Shown one piece after another: positions 48,870 to 58,490 of a stretch of 64,000 bases of DNA. Every line of letters starts with the position of its first letter. The stretch's first letter is position 1. The DNA is taken from positions 310,001-374,000 of the forward strand of contig CAWKHA010000001.1 in assembly GCA_963849365.1 (NCBI GenBank), read 5' to 3'. The translations under genes were made by a program, and so were the position numbers. The notes beneath the pieces were generated by a model. That model ran no database searches. It saw only the letters and a list, made by a program, of their open reading frames with translations, and was not told the DNA's origin. The DNA comes from CAVQCJ01 sp963849365. Its GTDB lineage: Bacteria > Actinomycetota > Actinomycetes > Prado026.

Positions 48870-50041
48870 CAGGGCTCGTCCTTCAGCCGGGTGAACCGGC
48901 CCAGGGCCTGGCCGCGGGAGTCCTCACGGACCTTCAGGCCGCTCCAGGTCACCGTCTCGTAGACGGCCAGGACCCGCGCGGCGACGTCGGCCCAGTCGTA
49001 CTGGGCGACCACCGACGAGCCGGTCTGCGACAGCGCGCCGCGCTCGGCCGGGTCGGCCAGCAGCCGGACCGCGTGCTCGGCCAGGTCGGCACTGTCGCCC
49101 ACCCGGAACAGGCGGCCGGCACGGCCGCGTTCGAGCACGTCGTCGAACGCCTCGATGTCGCTCGCCAGCACCGGCGTGCCGGCGGCCATCGCCTCGAGCA
49201 GGATGATCCCGAAGCTCTCCCGGCCGGTGTTGGGCGCGACGTACACGTCCACCGAGCGCAGCATCGCCGCCTTGTCCGCGTCGCTGACCAGGCCGAGGAA
49301 GTGCACTCGGTCGCGCACCGACCTGGGGATCTCGGACCGGACCTCGTCGACGTCGCCGGGGCCGGCCACCAGCAGCCGTACGCCCGGGTGCTTGTCCGCG
49401 ATCGCCGGCAGGGCGTCCAGCAGCACGTCCAAGCCCTTGCGCGGCTCGTCGATCCGGCCGAGGAAACCCAGCGCCCCGCCGTCGCCGGGCCACCCGGGCA
49501 GCAGCCGGCCGCCCGCGAACGCGCTCACCCGCACGCCGTTCGGGATCAGGATCGCGTCCCCGCCCAGGTGCTCGACGAGGGTCTCCCGGGCACGCTCGCT
49601 CACCGCGATCCGGGCGCTGACCTTCTCCAGCGCGGTCTGCAGGATCCCGTACGCCGCGGTCATCGCCCGCGACCGCTCCATCGACGCGTGGAAGGTGGCG
49701 ACGATCGGACCGATGGCCGCCCAGCACGCCAGCAGGCCCAGGCTCGGCGAGGCGGGCTCGTGCACGTGCAGCACGTCGAAGTCCCCGTCCCGGATCCAGC
49801 GGCGCACCCGCGAGGCGGACAGCAGCCCGAACGACAGGCGGGCGACCGAGCCGTTGTACCGCACCGGGACCGCGCGGCCGGCCGGCACAACGAACGGCGG
49901 CAGCGCGTCGTCCTCGTCGGCCGGCGCCAGCACCGAGACCTCGTGGCCGAGCCGGATCAGCTCGTCGGCCAGGTCGCGCACGTGCGCCTGGACGCCTCCG
50001 GGCACGTCGAAGGAGTACGGGCTGACCAGGCCGATCCTCAT
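48869..50041 (-). CDS. pimA: PimA-type phosphatidylinositol alpha-mannosyltransferase (GT4)
   Basis: A 390-residue GT-B enzyme: MRIGLVSPYSFDVPGGVQAHV (acceptor-side Gly loop), FDVLHVHEPASPSLGLLA, VATFHASMERSR, IPNGVRVSAF, FLGRIDEPRKGLDVLL and NTGRESFGIILLEAMAAG with the donor-binding Glu. It adds the first mannose to phosphatidylinositol in PIM synthesis at the inner face. The ATG overlaps the acyltransferase stop (ATGA). Confidence 0.94.
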   Translation of the reverse strand: MRIGLVSPYSFDVPGGVQAHVRDLADELIRLGHEVSVLAPADEDDALPPFVVPAGRAVPVRYNGSVARLSFGLLSASRVRRWIRDGDFDVLHVHEPASPSLGLLACWAAIGPIVATFHASMERSRAMTAAYGILQTALEKVSARIAVSERARETLVEHLGGDAILIPNGVRVSAFAGGRLLPGWPGDGGALGFLGRIDEPRKGLDVLLDALPAIADKHPGVRLLVAGPGDVDEVRSEIPRSVRDRVHFLGLVSDADKAAMLRSVDVYVAPNTGRESFGIILLEAMAAGTPVLASDIEAFDDVLERGRAGRLFRVGDSADLAEHAVRLLADPAERGALSQTGSSVVAQYDWADVAARVLAVYETVTWSGLKVREDSRGQALGRFTRLKDEP

Positions 50042-50931
50042 CGGCGCTGCGCCGGGAGGTCGGCCAGCCACAGGCGTTGCAGCATGTGCCAGTCCTGGGG
50101 GTGCTCGGCGATGCCCTGCTGGAAGACGTCGGCGCACGCCTGGGTCATCACGGCCACCTTCTCGGCCCTCGTCCCGGTCGGCGGTACCGGGATCTCCTCG
50201 TGGATACGCGTCCACGACCCACGGTCCCCGAACCACAGCGTCGCAGGCAGCAACGGCGCGCCGGAGGCGATGGCGAGTGCCGCCGGTCCGGCCGGCATCT
50301 TGGCCTGCTCGCCGAAGAAAGTCACCGGGACCCCGTTCTCGGTGAGGTCGCGGTCGCCGAGCAGGCAGATCAGGCCCCCGGCGCGGGCCCGCTCCAGCAG
50401 CGTGCGGAACGGGCCGCCCGCCCCGGTGAGCGGCAGGACCTCCATGCCGAGCGAGCGCCGGTAGGCCAGGAACCGCTCGTACAGGGACTCGGGCCGGAGC
50501 CGCTCGGCGACCGTGGTGAACCGCCCGTGCGTGAGGCACAGCCACGCCCCGGCGTGGTCCCAGTTGCCCGAGTGCGACAGCGTCAGGACGGCACCCCGCC
50601 CGCTCTCCAGACCGTTGACGATGTACTTCTCGTCCACGCAGGTGTGCGTGGACATGATCTCCTCGTGCGACAGGTCCGGCAGGCGGAACGCCTCGCACCA
50701 GTACCGCAGGTACGAGCGCATCGACTCCCGCGACAGCTCGCGCAGCTCCCGCTGGGACGCATCCGGAACGACCCGCCGCAGGTTCCGTTCGAGCTGCTGC
50801 ACCGAGGCCCCGTGCCGCAGCCAGGCCTGGTCGGCCAGGACGCGGAACGTCCCCCTGGCCATCGCGGCGGGCATCCGGCGCACGGCGCCCCAGCCGGCGG
50901 CGAACGCGAGGTCGCTGGCCCGGTCCTTCAC
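50038..50931 (-). CDS. PatA-like acyltransferase (LpxL/HtrB family)
   Basis: A 297-residue membrane-associated acyltransferase. The catalytic HX4D motif is HSGNWD (in LTLSHSGNWDHAGAW), followed by LICLLGDRDLTENGVPVTFFGE and PAGPAALAIASGAPLLP. In actinobacteria this gene between pgsA and pimA encodes PatA, which acylates the mannose of PIM. GTG 50931 overlaps the pgsA stop by four bases. Confidence 0.93.
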   Translation of the reverse strand: MKDRASDLAFAAGWGAVRRMPAAMARGTFRVLADQAWLRHGASVQQLERNLRRVVPDASQRELRELSRESMRSYLRYWCEAFRLPDLSHEEIMSTHTCVDEKYIVNGLESGRGAVLTLSHSGNWDHAGAWLCLTHGRFTTVAERLRPESLYERFLAYRRSLGMEVLPLTGAGGPFRTLLERARAGGLICLLGDRDLTENGVPVTFFGEQAKMPAGPAALAIASGAPLLPATLWFGDRGSWTRIHEEIPVPPTGTRAEKVAVMTQACADVFQQGIAEHPQDWHMLQRLWLADLPAQRR

Positions 50932-51587
50932 GGCTGTGGCTCCGGTGGAGCGCCGGTCGACGGGACCGCCCCGGCGCCGTCGCCTGCGACCGCCTGACGG
51001 TGGACGTGCACCAGCCGCTGCACCACGGTCACCAAGGTGGCAGCGGCCAGCGCGGTCAGCCCGACGGCCTGGATCCAGGGCGCGTGGAACAGGCCGGTCA
51101 GCCCGGTCGCGACCAGCGCGGTCACCAGCCGCTCGCTGCGCTCGGCGATGCCGACGTCGCAGGTCATGCCCAGGCCCTCGGCCCTGGCTTTGGCGTAGGA
51201 GACCACGGCGCCGCCGATGAGGCAGATCGCCGTGACGACGGCCAGCCAGGGCTCGTTGCCCGCACCCACGAACCACCACAGGAGCGCGGTGAAGATGGCC
51301 GCGTCTCCCACGCGGTCGAGGGTCGAGTCCAGGAACGCTCCCCACTTGCTCGACCTGCCCGAAAGGCGGGCCATCGTGCCGTCGAGGGTGTCGGAGAAGA
51401 CGAACGCGGTGATCACCAGCGTGCCCACGAAGAACTCCCCGCGCGGGAAGAACGCGAACGCCCCCGCGACCACCCCGATCGTGCCGATCCAGGTCACGAC
51501 GTCGGGACCGATCCCCACGGCCAGCAGGAGCCGGGCCGGCGGGGTGAGCAGCCGGGTGAAGAAGGCCTTGGCGTACCGGGAGAGCAT
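50928..51587 (-). CDS. pgsA: Phosphatidylinositol phosphate synthase (CDP-alcohol phosphatidyltransferase)
   Basis: A 219-residue membrane enzyme with the complete CDP-alcohol motif, DTLDGTMAR then GAFLDSTLDR (D-G-x2-A-R-x8-G-x3-D-x3-D). It has about six membrane helices. In actinobacteria it joins inositol phosphate to CDP-diacylglycerol, the first step toward PIMs. It heads the pgsA-patA-pimA-lemA-like operon. Confidence 0.95.
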   Translation of the reverse strand: MLSRYAKAFFTRLLTPPARLLLAVGIGPDVVTWIGTIGVVAGAFAFFPRGEFFVGTLVITAFVFSDTLDGTMARLSGRSSKWGAFLDSTLDRVGDAAIFTALLWWFVGAGNEPWLAVVTAICLIGGAVVSYAKARAEGLGMTCDVGIAERSERLVTALVATGLTGLFHAPWIQAVGLTALAAATLVTVVQRLVHVHRQAVAGDGAGAVPSTGAPPEPQP

Positions 51588-51714
51588 CGGTTGCTTTCTC
51601 GTGCGGTTCCGGGTGCGGTCCTCGGGCGGCGGTCAGCCTACCCAGCCTTGTGCGCCGGCTGGCGTCGGTGGAGGCTGGCCGCCTCACCAGCACTCGACGA
51701 GGAGGCGGCAGGCG

Positions 51715-53916
51715 ATGGCGAACAACCCCACCGCGACTCCGGCAGGCCAGCCGGGTGGCCAGGGCAGGGCACCGGCGGCCGACCAGCCCGGCGCGATCCG
51801 CAACGTCGTCCTGGTCGGCCACACCGGAGCAGGCAAGACCACCCTGGCGGAGGCCCTGCTCGTGGCGACCGGGACCATCTCCCGACCCGGTCGCGTCGAG
51901 GACGGCACCACGGTGAGCGACTTCGACGAGGCCGAGCAGCGCCAGCAGCGCTCGATCTCCCTGGCCGTCGCGCCCTGCGCCTGGGAGGGGGTGAAGATCA
52001 ACCTCCTGGACACGCCCGGCTACGCCGACTTCGTGGGCGACCTGCGGGCCGGCCTGCGCGCCGCCGACGCGGCACTGTTCGTCGTGTCCGCCGTGGACGG
52101 CGTGGACGGCTCCACCCGGCTGCTGTGGGAGGAGTGCGCCGCCGTCGGGATGCCCCGCGCGGTCGTGGTCACCAAGCTGGACCACCAGCGGGCCGACTTC
52201 GACGAGACGGTGGCCGTCTGCCAGCGCGTCTTCGGCGACGGCGTGCTGCCGCTCTACCTGCCGCTGGCCGCCGACGACGGCACTGCGGCCGGGCTCATCG
52301 GGCTGCTCTCGCAGCGGGTGTTCGACTACTCCTCCGGCGCGCGCACCGAGCGTGACCCCGACCCCGAGCACCTGCCGCTGATCGAGTCCGCGCGCAACGC
52401 GCTGATCGAGGGGATCATCGCCGAGTCCGAGGACGAGTCGCTGATGGACCGCTATCTCGACGGCGAGCAGATCGAGATCGCCACGTTGATCGAGGACCTG
52501 GAGAAGGCCGTCGCCCGCGGCTCGTTCTACCCGGTGCTGGCCGCGGCCGCGCCCACCGGCCTGGGCATGGCCGAGCTGCTCGAGGTCGTCACCTCCGGCT
52601 TCCCTTCCCCGCTGGAGCACACCGTCCCGCCGGCGACGGACCCGGCCGGCAAGCCACGCGGCCCGCTCGGCTGCGACCCGGCCGGACCGCTGCTTGCCGA
52701 GGTGGTCAAGACGACCACCGACCCGTACGTCGGGAGGATCAGCCTCGTACGCGTGTTCTCCGGGACCCTCCGCCCGGACACCTTCGTGCACGTGTCCGGC
52801 CACTTCGGCTCGTTCTTCGGCGACGCCCGCGGACACGAGGACCACGACGTGGACGAGCGCATCGGCGCGCTGTCCTCGCCGCTGGGCAAGTCCCAGCGCA
52901 CCGTCGGCGAGGCCACGGCCGGGGACATCGTCGCGATCGCCAAGCTCACCAGGGCCGAGACCGGCGACACGCTCTCGGCCAAGGAAGAACCGCTGCTCAT
53001 GGAGCCCTGGGTCATGCCCGACCCGCTGCTGCCGGTGGCGATCGTGGCGCACGCGAAGGCCGACGACGACAAGCTCGCCCAGGGCCTGCAGCGGCTGGTC
53101 GCCGAGGACCCGACCCTGCGGCTGGAGAACAACCCCGAGACGCACCAGCTCGTGCTCTGGACGATGGGAGAGGCGCACGTCGACGTCCTGCTGGACCGGC
53201 TGCGCAACCGCTACGGGGTGGCGGTGGACTCCGTCCCGCTGCGGGTGTCCCTGCGGGAGACCTTCGCCGCCCCGTCGAAGGGTCACGGGCGGCACGTCAA
53301 GCAGTCCGGCGGCCACGGACAGTTCGCTGTCTGCGACATCGAGGTGGAGCCGCTGCCGCACGGGTCCGGGTTCGAGTTCGTCGACAAGGTGGTCGGCGGG
53401 GCGGTGCCACGCCAGTTCATCCCCTCGGTCGAGAAGGGGGTGCGCGCGCAGATGGAGCGCGGGGTGGCCGCCGGCTACCCGGTCATCGACCTGCGGGTGA
53501 CCCTCGTCGACGGCAAGGCGCACAGCGTCGACTCCTCGGACATGGCGTTCCAGACGGCCGGTTCGCTGGCGCTCAAGGACGCCGCGCAGTCCGGGGCGAT
53601 CCTCATGCTCGAGCCGGTCGACGAGGTGACCGTGCTGGTGGCGGACGAGTACGTCGGTGCGGTGATGAGCGACCTGTCCGGGCGGCGCGGCCGGGTCGGC
53701 GGTACGGAGCCGGTAGGGGCGGGGCGCACCCTGATCCGGGCGGAGGTGCCTGCGGTCGAGGTCACCCGCTATGCCGTCGACCTGCGCTCGCTCTCGCACG
53801 GCACGGCGACGTTCACCCGGACGTACCTGCGGCACGACCCGATGCCCCCGCAGCTGGCCCAGAAGGTCCAGTCCGAGTCCGCCGCCCCATCCGGCTCCGG
53901 CTCCGGCTCCGGCTGA
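51715..53916 (+). CDS. Elongation factor G-like translational GTPase (EF-G2 type)
   Basis: A 733-residue five-domain GTPase. G1 is GHTGAGKTT, G3 LDTPGYADFVGD, G4 TKLDHQRAD (Thr in place of Asn, as in actinobacterial EF-G2 proteins). Domain IV contains VKQSGGHGQFAVCDIEVEPL, and the end has SDLSGRRGRVGG. Relatives bind ribosomes but do not replace EF-G in translocation in mycobacteria. ATG 51715 has GAGGAGG upstream. It lies on the opposite strand inside the otherwise conserved thrS-HIT-pgsA cluster, followed by a family B repeat. Confidence 0.93.
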   Translation: MANNPTATPAGQPGGQGRAPAADQPGAIRNVVLVGHTGAGKTTLAEALLVATGTISRPGRVEDGTTVSDFDEAEQRQQRSISLAVAPCAWEGVKINLLDTPGYADFVGDLRAGLRAADAALFVVSAVDGVDGSTRLLWEECAAVGMPRAVVVTKLDHQRADFDETVAVCQRVFGDGVLPLYLPLAADDGTAAGLIGLLSQRVFDYSSGARTERDPDPEHLPLIESARNALIEGIIAESEDESLMDRYLDGEQIEIATLIEDLEKAVARGSFYPVLAAAAPTGLGMAELLEVVTSGFPSPLEHTVPPATDPAGKPRGPLGCDPAGPLLAEVVKTTTDPYVGRISLVRVFSGTLRPDTFVHVSGHFGSFFGDARGHEDHDVDERIGALSSPLGKSQRTVGEATAGDIVAIAKLTRAETGDTLSAKEEPLLMEPWVMPDPLLPVAIVAHAKADDDKLAQGLQRLVAEDPTLRLENNPETHQLVLWTMGEAHVDVLLDRLRNRYGVAVDSVPLRVSLRETFAAPSKGHGRHVKQSGGHGQFAVCDIEVEPLPHGSGFEFVDKVVGGAVPRQFIPSVEKGVRAQMERGVAAGYPVIDLRVTLVDGKAHSVDSSDMAFQTAGSLALKDAAQSGAILMLEPVDEVTVLVADEYVGAVMSDLSGRRGRVGGTEPVGAGRTLIRAEVPAVEVTRYAVDLRSLSHGTATFTRTYLRHDPMPPQLAQKVQSESAAPSGSGSGSG

Positions 53917-53936
53917 CACCCCCGGCGCCCCCGGGG

Positions 53937-53999
53937 GCGTGATCATGAGAGATGTATGCGTATCCGGCCCTCAGACGCGTGCATCTCTCATGATCACGC
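53937..53999. repeat. Family B palindromic intergenic repeat, copy 2
   Basis: Arms 53937-53961 and 53975-53999 (core GCGTGATCATGAGAGA) pair over 25 bp with two mismatches around a 13-base loop. It sits between the convergent EF-G-like and HIT genes and includes the HIT stop codon (53994-53996). Confidence 0.88.
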
Positions 54000-54521
54000 C
54001 GGGGGGGTGGGGTGGGCCGGCCAGGCCGCGGCGAGCAGGGCGCGGGTCTCGGTGAGCAGCTGGGGCAGGACCCGCGTGTGGGCGACGATCGGCATGAAGT
54101 TCGAGTCCCCGCCCCACCGCGGCACGACGTGCTGGTGCAGGTGCGCGGCGATCCCCGCACCGGCCACCGGTCCCTGGTTGAGCCCGAGGTTGAATCCGTG
54201 CGGCGCCGCGACCGCGCGCAGCGTGCGCATGGCGTCCGCCTGGAACGACCCCAGTTCGGCCCGCTCCTGCTCGGTCAGCTCGGTGTAGTCGGCCACGTGC
54301 CGGTACGGGCACAGCAGCAGGTGCCCCGCGTTGTACGGGTACAGGTTCAGCACCGCGTAGACGGACTCGCCGCGCGCGACGACGAGGCTCTCGGCCTCGG
54401 GCTCGTCGGGGGCACGGCAGAACGGGCAGCCCTCCCCTGCCTGAGCGTCGTCCGGCTTGCCCTGCCCCTGGATGTACGCCATCCGGTGCGGCGTCCAGAG
54501 CCGCTCGAACGACTCGCTCAC
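53994..54521 (-). CDS. HIT-family nucleotide hydrolase/transferase
   Basis: A 175-residue histidine-triad protein. CPFCRAP supplies two zinc-type cysteines, NLYPYNAGHLLLCPYRHV is the HIT core, and the active site is AHLHQHVVPRW. The mycobacterial homologue in this position is an Ap4A phosphorylase. GTG 54521 overlaps the thrS stop (GTGA). The last codon and stop lie in a family B repeat. Confidence 0.94.
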   Translation of the reverse strand: MSESFERLWTPHRMAYIQGQGKPDDAQAGEGCPFCRAPDEPEAESLVVARGESVYAVLNLYPYNAGHLLLCPYRHVADYTELTEQERAELGSFQADAMRTLRAVAAPHGFNLGLNQGPVAGAGIAAHLHQHVVPRWGGDSNFMPIVAHTRVLPQLLTETRALLAAAWPAHPTPPA

Positions 54522-56515
54522 ACCTGGATCCGGTCCCGGACCGCGGCCACGATCTCGGCCACCGCGTCGGCGACCGGGACGCCGTTCTTCTGGGTGCCGT
54601 CGCGGTAGCGGAACGACACCGCACCGGCGCTCGCGTCCTCGTCGCCCGCGATCAGCATGAACGGCACCTTCTGCCGCTGCGCCGTCCGGATCTTCTTCTG
54701 CATCCGCTCGTCGGAGGCGTCGACCTCGACCCGGATCCCCTCGGCGCGCAGCCGGGCCGCGACCTCCTCGAGGTACGCCGCATGCTGCTCGGCGACCGGG
54801 ATGCCGACGACCTGGACCGGCGCCAGCCACGGCGGGAACGCGCCGGCGTAGTGCTCGGTCAGCACGCCGAAGAACCGCTCGACCGACCCGAACAGGGCGC
54901 GGTGGATCATCACCGGCTGCTGCCGGGTGCCGTCACCGGCCTGGTACTCCAGCCCGAACCGCTGCGGCAGCTGCAGGTCGACCTGGATCGTGGACAGCTG
55001 CCACGTACGGCCGATCGCGTCCTTCGCCTGGACGGAGACCTTCGGCCCGTAGAACGCGCCGCCGCCCTCGTCCAGGACCAGCTCGAGGTTCTGCTTTCCG
55101 GCCGCGTCGCGCAGCGCCTGCGTGGCCTCCTCCCACTCCTCGTCGCTGCCGACAGCCTTGCCCGGTGGCTTGGTCGACAGCTCGAGGTAGAAGTCGTCGA
55201 GGCCGTAGTCGCGCAGCAGGTCCAGGACGAACGTCAGCAGCGAGTCCAGCTCGGCGGGCATCTGCTCCTTGCTGCAGAAGATGTGCGCGTCGTCCTGGGT
55301 CATCCCGCGGACGCGGGTGAGGCCGTGCACGACACCGCTCTTCTCGTACCGGTACACGGACCCGAACTCGAACAGCCGCAGCGGCAGCTCCCGGTACGAC
55401 CGCCCGCGGCTGCGGAACACCAGGATGTGGAACGGGCAGTTCATCGGCTTCAGGTAGTACTGAACCCCCGGTCGCCGCACCGTCCCGTCCTCGTCGAGCT
55501 CCGCGTCGAGCTCCATCGGCGGGAACATCGCGTCCGCGAACCAGTCCAGGTGGCCGGAGATCTCGAACAGCGTCGACTTCGTGATGTGCGGTGAGTAGAC
55601 GAACTCGTAGCCGGCCTCCTCGTGCCGGCGGCGCGAGTAGTCCTCCATCACCCGGCGCACGATGCCGCCCTTGGGGTGGAAGACCGCCAGCCCGGATCCG
55701 ATCTCCTCCGGGAACGAGAACAGGTCCAGGTCCACCCCGAGCCGGCGGTGGTCGCGCTTCTCCGCCTCGGCAAGCATCGCCAGGTGTTCCTTGAGCGCGT
55801 CCCGCGACTCCCAGGCGGTGCCGTAGATGCGCTGCAGCTGGGGGTTCTTCTCGCTCCCCCGCCAGTACGCGGCGGCGATGCGGGTCAGCGTGAACGCCGG
55901 GATGTACCGCGTGGTCGGCACGTGCGGCCCGCGGCACAGGTCCCGCCACACCGTCTCGCCGGACTTGGCGTCGAGGTTGTCGTAGATCGTGAGCTCGGCG
56001 CCCCCGACCTCCGTCGCCTCGGCCGCGTCCGTACCACCAGAGCCCTTGAGCCCGATCAGCTCGAGCTTGTACGGCTCCGCGGCCAGCTCGGCCCGCGCCT
56101 CGTCCTCGGCCACCGGCCGGCGGGAGAACCGCTGGCCCGCCTTGACGATCTCCTGCATGCGCTTCTCCAGCCGCGGCAGGTCGTCGGGGTGGAACGGCGC
56201 AGGGACGTCGAAGTCGTAGTAGAAGCCGTTCTCGATCGGCGGCCCGATGCCCAGCCGCGCCTGCGGGTACAGGTCCTGGACCGCCTGCGCGAGCACGTGC
56301 GCGGTCGAGTGCCGCAGCACCGAGCGCCCCTCCGGCGAGTCGATCCGGACGCCCTCGACCACGGACCCGTCGGCCAGCCCGGTGGCCAGGTCGACGAGCG
56401 CGCCGTCCACCCGGGCCACCACGACCGAACGGTCGTCGGCGAACAGCTCGGCCGCCGTGGTGCCCGCCGCGACCGATCGGTCGACTCCGTCGACGGCGAC
56501 CGTGAGGTCGGACAT
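54518..56515 (-). CDS. thrS: Threonyl-tRNA synthetase
   Basis: A 665-residue class II synthetase: N-terminal TGS domain (LTVAVDGVDRSVAAGTTAAE), editing domain (RHSTAHVLAQAVQDLYP), core with KPMNCPFHILVFRSRGRSYR, the zinc-binding residues, TRVRGMTQDDAHIFC, and a C-terminal anticodon domain. ATG 56515 has GAGGAG seven bases upstream. No T-box leader is visible in the 95 bases upstream. Confidence 0.98.
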   Translation of the reverse strand: MSDLTVAVDGVDRSVAAGTTAAELFADDRSVVVARVDGALVDLATGLADGSVVEGVRIDSPEGRSVLRHSTAHVLAQAVQDLYPQARLGIGPPIENGFYYDFDVPAPFHPDDLPRLEKRMQEIVKAGQRFSRRPVAEDEARAELAAEPYKLELIGLKGSGGTDAAEATEVGGAELTIYDNLDAKSGETVWRDLCRGPHVPTTRYIPAFTLTRIAAAYWRGSEKNPQLQRIYGTAWESRDALKEHLAMLAEAEKRDHRRLGVDLDLFSFPEEIGSGLAVFHPKGGIVRRVMEDYSRRRHEEAGYEFVYSPHITKSTLFEISGHLDWFADAMFPPMELDAELDEDGTVRRPGVQYYLKPMNCPFHILVFRSRGRSYRELPLRLFEFGSVYRYEKSGVVHGLTRVRGMTQDDAHIFCSKEQMPAELDSLLTFVLDLLRDYGLDDFYLELSTKPPGKAVGSDEEWEEATQALRDAAGKQNLELVLDEGGGAFYGPKVSVQAKDAIGRTWQLSTIQVDLQLPQRFGLEYQAGDGTRQQPVMIHRALFGSVERFFGVLTEHYAGAFPPWLAPVQVVGIPVAEQHAAYLEEVAARLRAEGIRVEVDASDERMQKKIRTAQRQKVPFMLIAGDEDASAGAVSFRYRDGTQKNGVPVADAVAEIVAAVRDRIQV

Positions 56516-56610
56516 TGGGGGCTCCTCGGGGGCGGCTGGGGTCGGGGGCCCGCTCAGACTACCGACGGGGGCCGCCCGGAATCCTCGCGGTTTCGCCCGC
56601 GCCGGTCACC

Positions 56611-57834
56611 TCAGCGGGCCGAGACCCGCATCCGGTAGAAGCCCCCGTCCAACGTCACCGCGTAGATCTCGTTGGCATCGCTGATGCCGAAGGACGTGAC
56701 CTGCGGCAGCCTGATCGACTGCAGGACGGCCGCGCCGGTGTAGCGGTAGACCCAGACCCGACCGGTCACGTAGTCGCCGAAGACGTACAGCCCCGTCATG
56801 GCCGGCGAGTAGGTCGTGCCGCGGTAGACCTGGCCGCCGATGATCGCCTCGGCGGTCGGGTGCGCGATGACGACCAGGGGGTTCCGGTAGGTCCGGCCGG
56901 CGACGCACCGCGTCGGCCGGTACGACGCCAGGCCCTCGCGGCAGGACCAACCCAGGTCCAGCCAGCGGTAGCCGGACGCGATGACGTCGATCTCCTCGTA
57001 CCGGTCTTGCCCGACGTCGCCGATGTACACGAACCCCGTCACCGGGTCGACGGAGAACCGCCAGGGGTTGCGCAGCCCGGACAGCCAGATCTCGTGCCGG
57101 TAGACCGAGCTGGTGGCGAACTGGTTGCCGGGCGGGATGCAGTACGGCAGCGGGGCGCAGGCGTGCGCCGGGTCGATCCGAAGGATCTTGCCGTTGAGCA
57201 CCTTCAGGTTCGGCGCGTTGTTGGCCGGGTCGCCGGACGCACCGCCGTCACCGGTCCCGATGTACAGCAGCCGGTCCGGGCCGAAGGCGAGCTGGCCGGC
57301 GTTGTGGTTGGTGTACGTCGGGTGCGGGACCTGGACCAGGATGACCGGCGTCGTGGTGATCCGGTCTGCGGACGCCGACGTCGCCGTGTACCGCACGACG
57401 ACCAGCGTCCCGTTCTTGGCGGTGTACGCGACGAAGACCTGCGGCGAGGTGGCGAACCACGGCGGGAAGGCGACGCTGAGCAGCCCCTGCTCGCCGCTGG
57501 TCGACACCAGCGCGGTCAGGTCCAGGTAAGGCGTCGCGAGCGTGCCGCCGTTCTTGTAGACCCAGACCCGGCCGGTCTTGCTGACGATGAAGAAGCGACC
57601 GCTGCCGTCGTGCGCGGACGTCACCTGCACGGGCTGGGTGTAGCCGGACTTGACCAGTGCCCAACCCACGCTCACCGACGACTCCGGCGACGCGGCGGCG
57701 CTCGTCCGCACCGGCACGGCCGAGGCATCCGGGCCGGCTACGACCGCGCCGACCGCCGCCAGGCAGAGCGTGATGACGGTGGCGGCGGCCGTACGCACGC
57801 GGCGCGACACGGTGGACAGGTCGATCGGGCGCAT
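56611..57834 (-). CDS. Secreted glucose/sorbosone dehydrogenase-like beta-propeller protein
   Basis: A 407-residue protein with an N-terminal signal (VRTAAATVITLCLAAVGAVVAG). The six-bladed propeller of the GSDH family is seen in QPVQVTSAHDGSGRFFIVSKTGRVWV, EQGLLSVAFPPWFATS, NHNAGQLAFGPDRLLYIGTGDGG, GLRNPWRFSVDPVTG and IGDVGQDRYEEIDV. Relatives are PQQ-dependent aldose dehydrogenases, but many have no known substrate. ATG 57834 has GGAGG upstream. No PQQ genes are in the window. Confidence 0.9.
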   Translation of the reverse strand: MRPIDLSTVSRRVRTAAATVITLCLAAVGAVVAGPDASAVPVRTSAAASPESSVSVGWALVKSGYTQPVQVTSAHDGSGRFFIVSKTGRVWVYKNGGTLATPYLDLTALVSTSGEQGLLSVAFPPWFATSPQVFVAYTAKNGTLVVVRYTATSASADRITTTPVILVQVPHPTYTNHNAGQLAFGPDRLLYIGTGDGGASGDPANNAPNLKVLNGKILRIDPAHACAPLPYCIPPGNQFATSSVYRHEIWLSGLRNPWRFSVDPVTGFVYIGDVGQDRYEEIDVIASGYRWLDLGWSCREGLASYRPTRCVAGRTYRNPLVVIAHPTAEAIIGGQVYRGTTYSPAMTGLYVFGDYVTGRVWVYRYTGAAVLQSIRLPQVTSFGISDANEIYAVTLDGGFYRMRVSAR

Positions 57835-58022
57835 GGCGGCCTCCGCCGTGGGACGTCGTTGGCGATGCTGGGTTCGAACGGGTCTCAGCGCCCCTTGCCC
57901 TCGTGCGTCTGCCCGCACAAAGGGCGTCTGACCTGCGCCGACACATGGAAACACTCGTCGCACAGGATGACAAGACTGAACGGTCCGGGACGATCCGCAC
58001 GGTGGCTCGCGCCCGCTGCGGG

Positions 58023-58472
58023 TCAGCCCGTCGCGAGCCGATCCCGCATCGCAGCCTCCAAGGACGCCGCCACGTCAGGTTGGTCGAGCTGGAGGCCGCG
58101 GAACCGCGTTCCGAACAAGACCCACACCCTCAGGCCGGAACCTGCCGTCACGGTGGCCGTGCGCCGACCCTGATCCATGATCGCGATCTCCCCGAAGTAG
58201 TCACCCGGACCCAGATCGCGCACGTGCTCGCCGTCGACCGACACCTGCGCCACGCCGTCCTCGATCACGTAGAAGGCGTACCCGGCTTGCCCCTCGCCGA
58301 CCAACACATGACCCGCGGCATGGTCTTCCACCTCGAACGCCCCAGCCAACGCCATCCGCGCGGCCGTAGACAGGCCGGCCAACAACGGCACTCGAAGCAT
58401 GGCGTCCGCGCTCGGATGATCCACAGTCCACCGACCCAGTCCTGACGAAGGACTCAACCCTCGCCGAACCAT
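58023..58472 (-). CDS. Cyclic nucleotide-binding domain protein
   Basis: A 149-residue single-domain protein of the CRP/PKA-regulatory type: VPLLAGLSTAARMALAGAFE, GEGQAGYAFYVIEDGVAQV, and the phosphate-binding cassette PGDYFGEIAIMDQGRRTATV with its Glu and Arg. There is no DNA-binding or catalytic domain, so it must signal through partners. The start is ATG 58472 or 58400. Confidence 0.9.
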   Translation of the reverse strand: MVRRGLSPSSGLGRWTVDHPSADAMLRVPLLAGLSTAARMALAGAFEVEDHAAGHVLVGEGQAGYAFYVIEDGVAQVSVDGEHVRDLGPGDYFGEIAIMDQGRRTATVTAGSGLRVWVLFGTRFRGLQLDQPDVAASLEAAMRDRLATG

Positions 58473-58490
58473 TCCGGGCCGTCGATGCTG

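Noticed and set aside
56516..56610. Possible T-box leader before thrS
   Set aside because: The gap is only 95 bases and no T-box sequence or specifier stem is visible.
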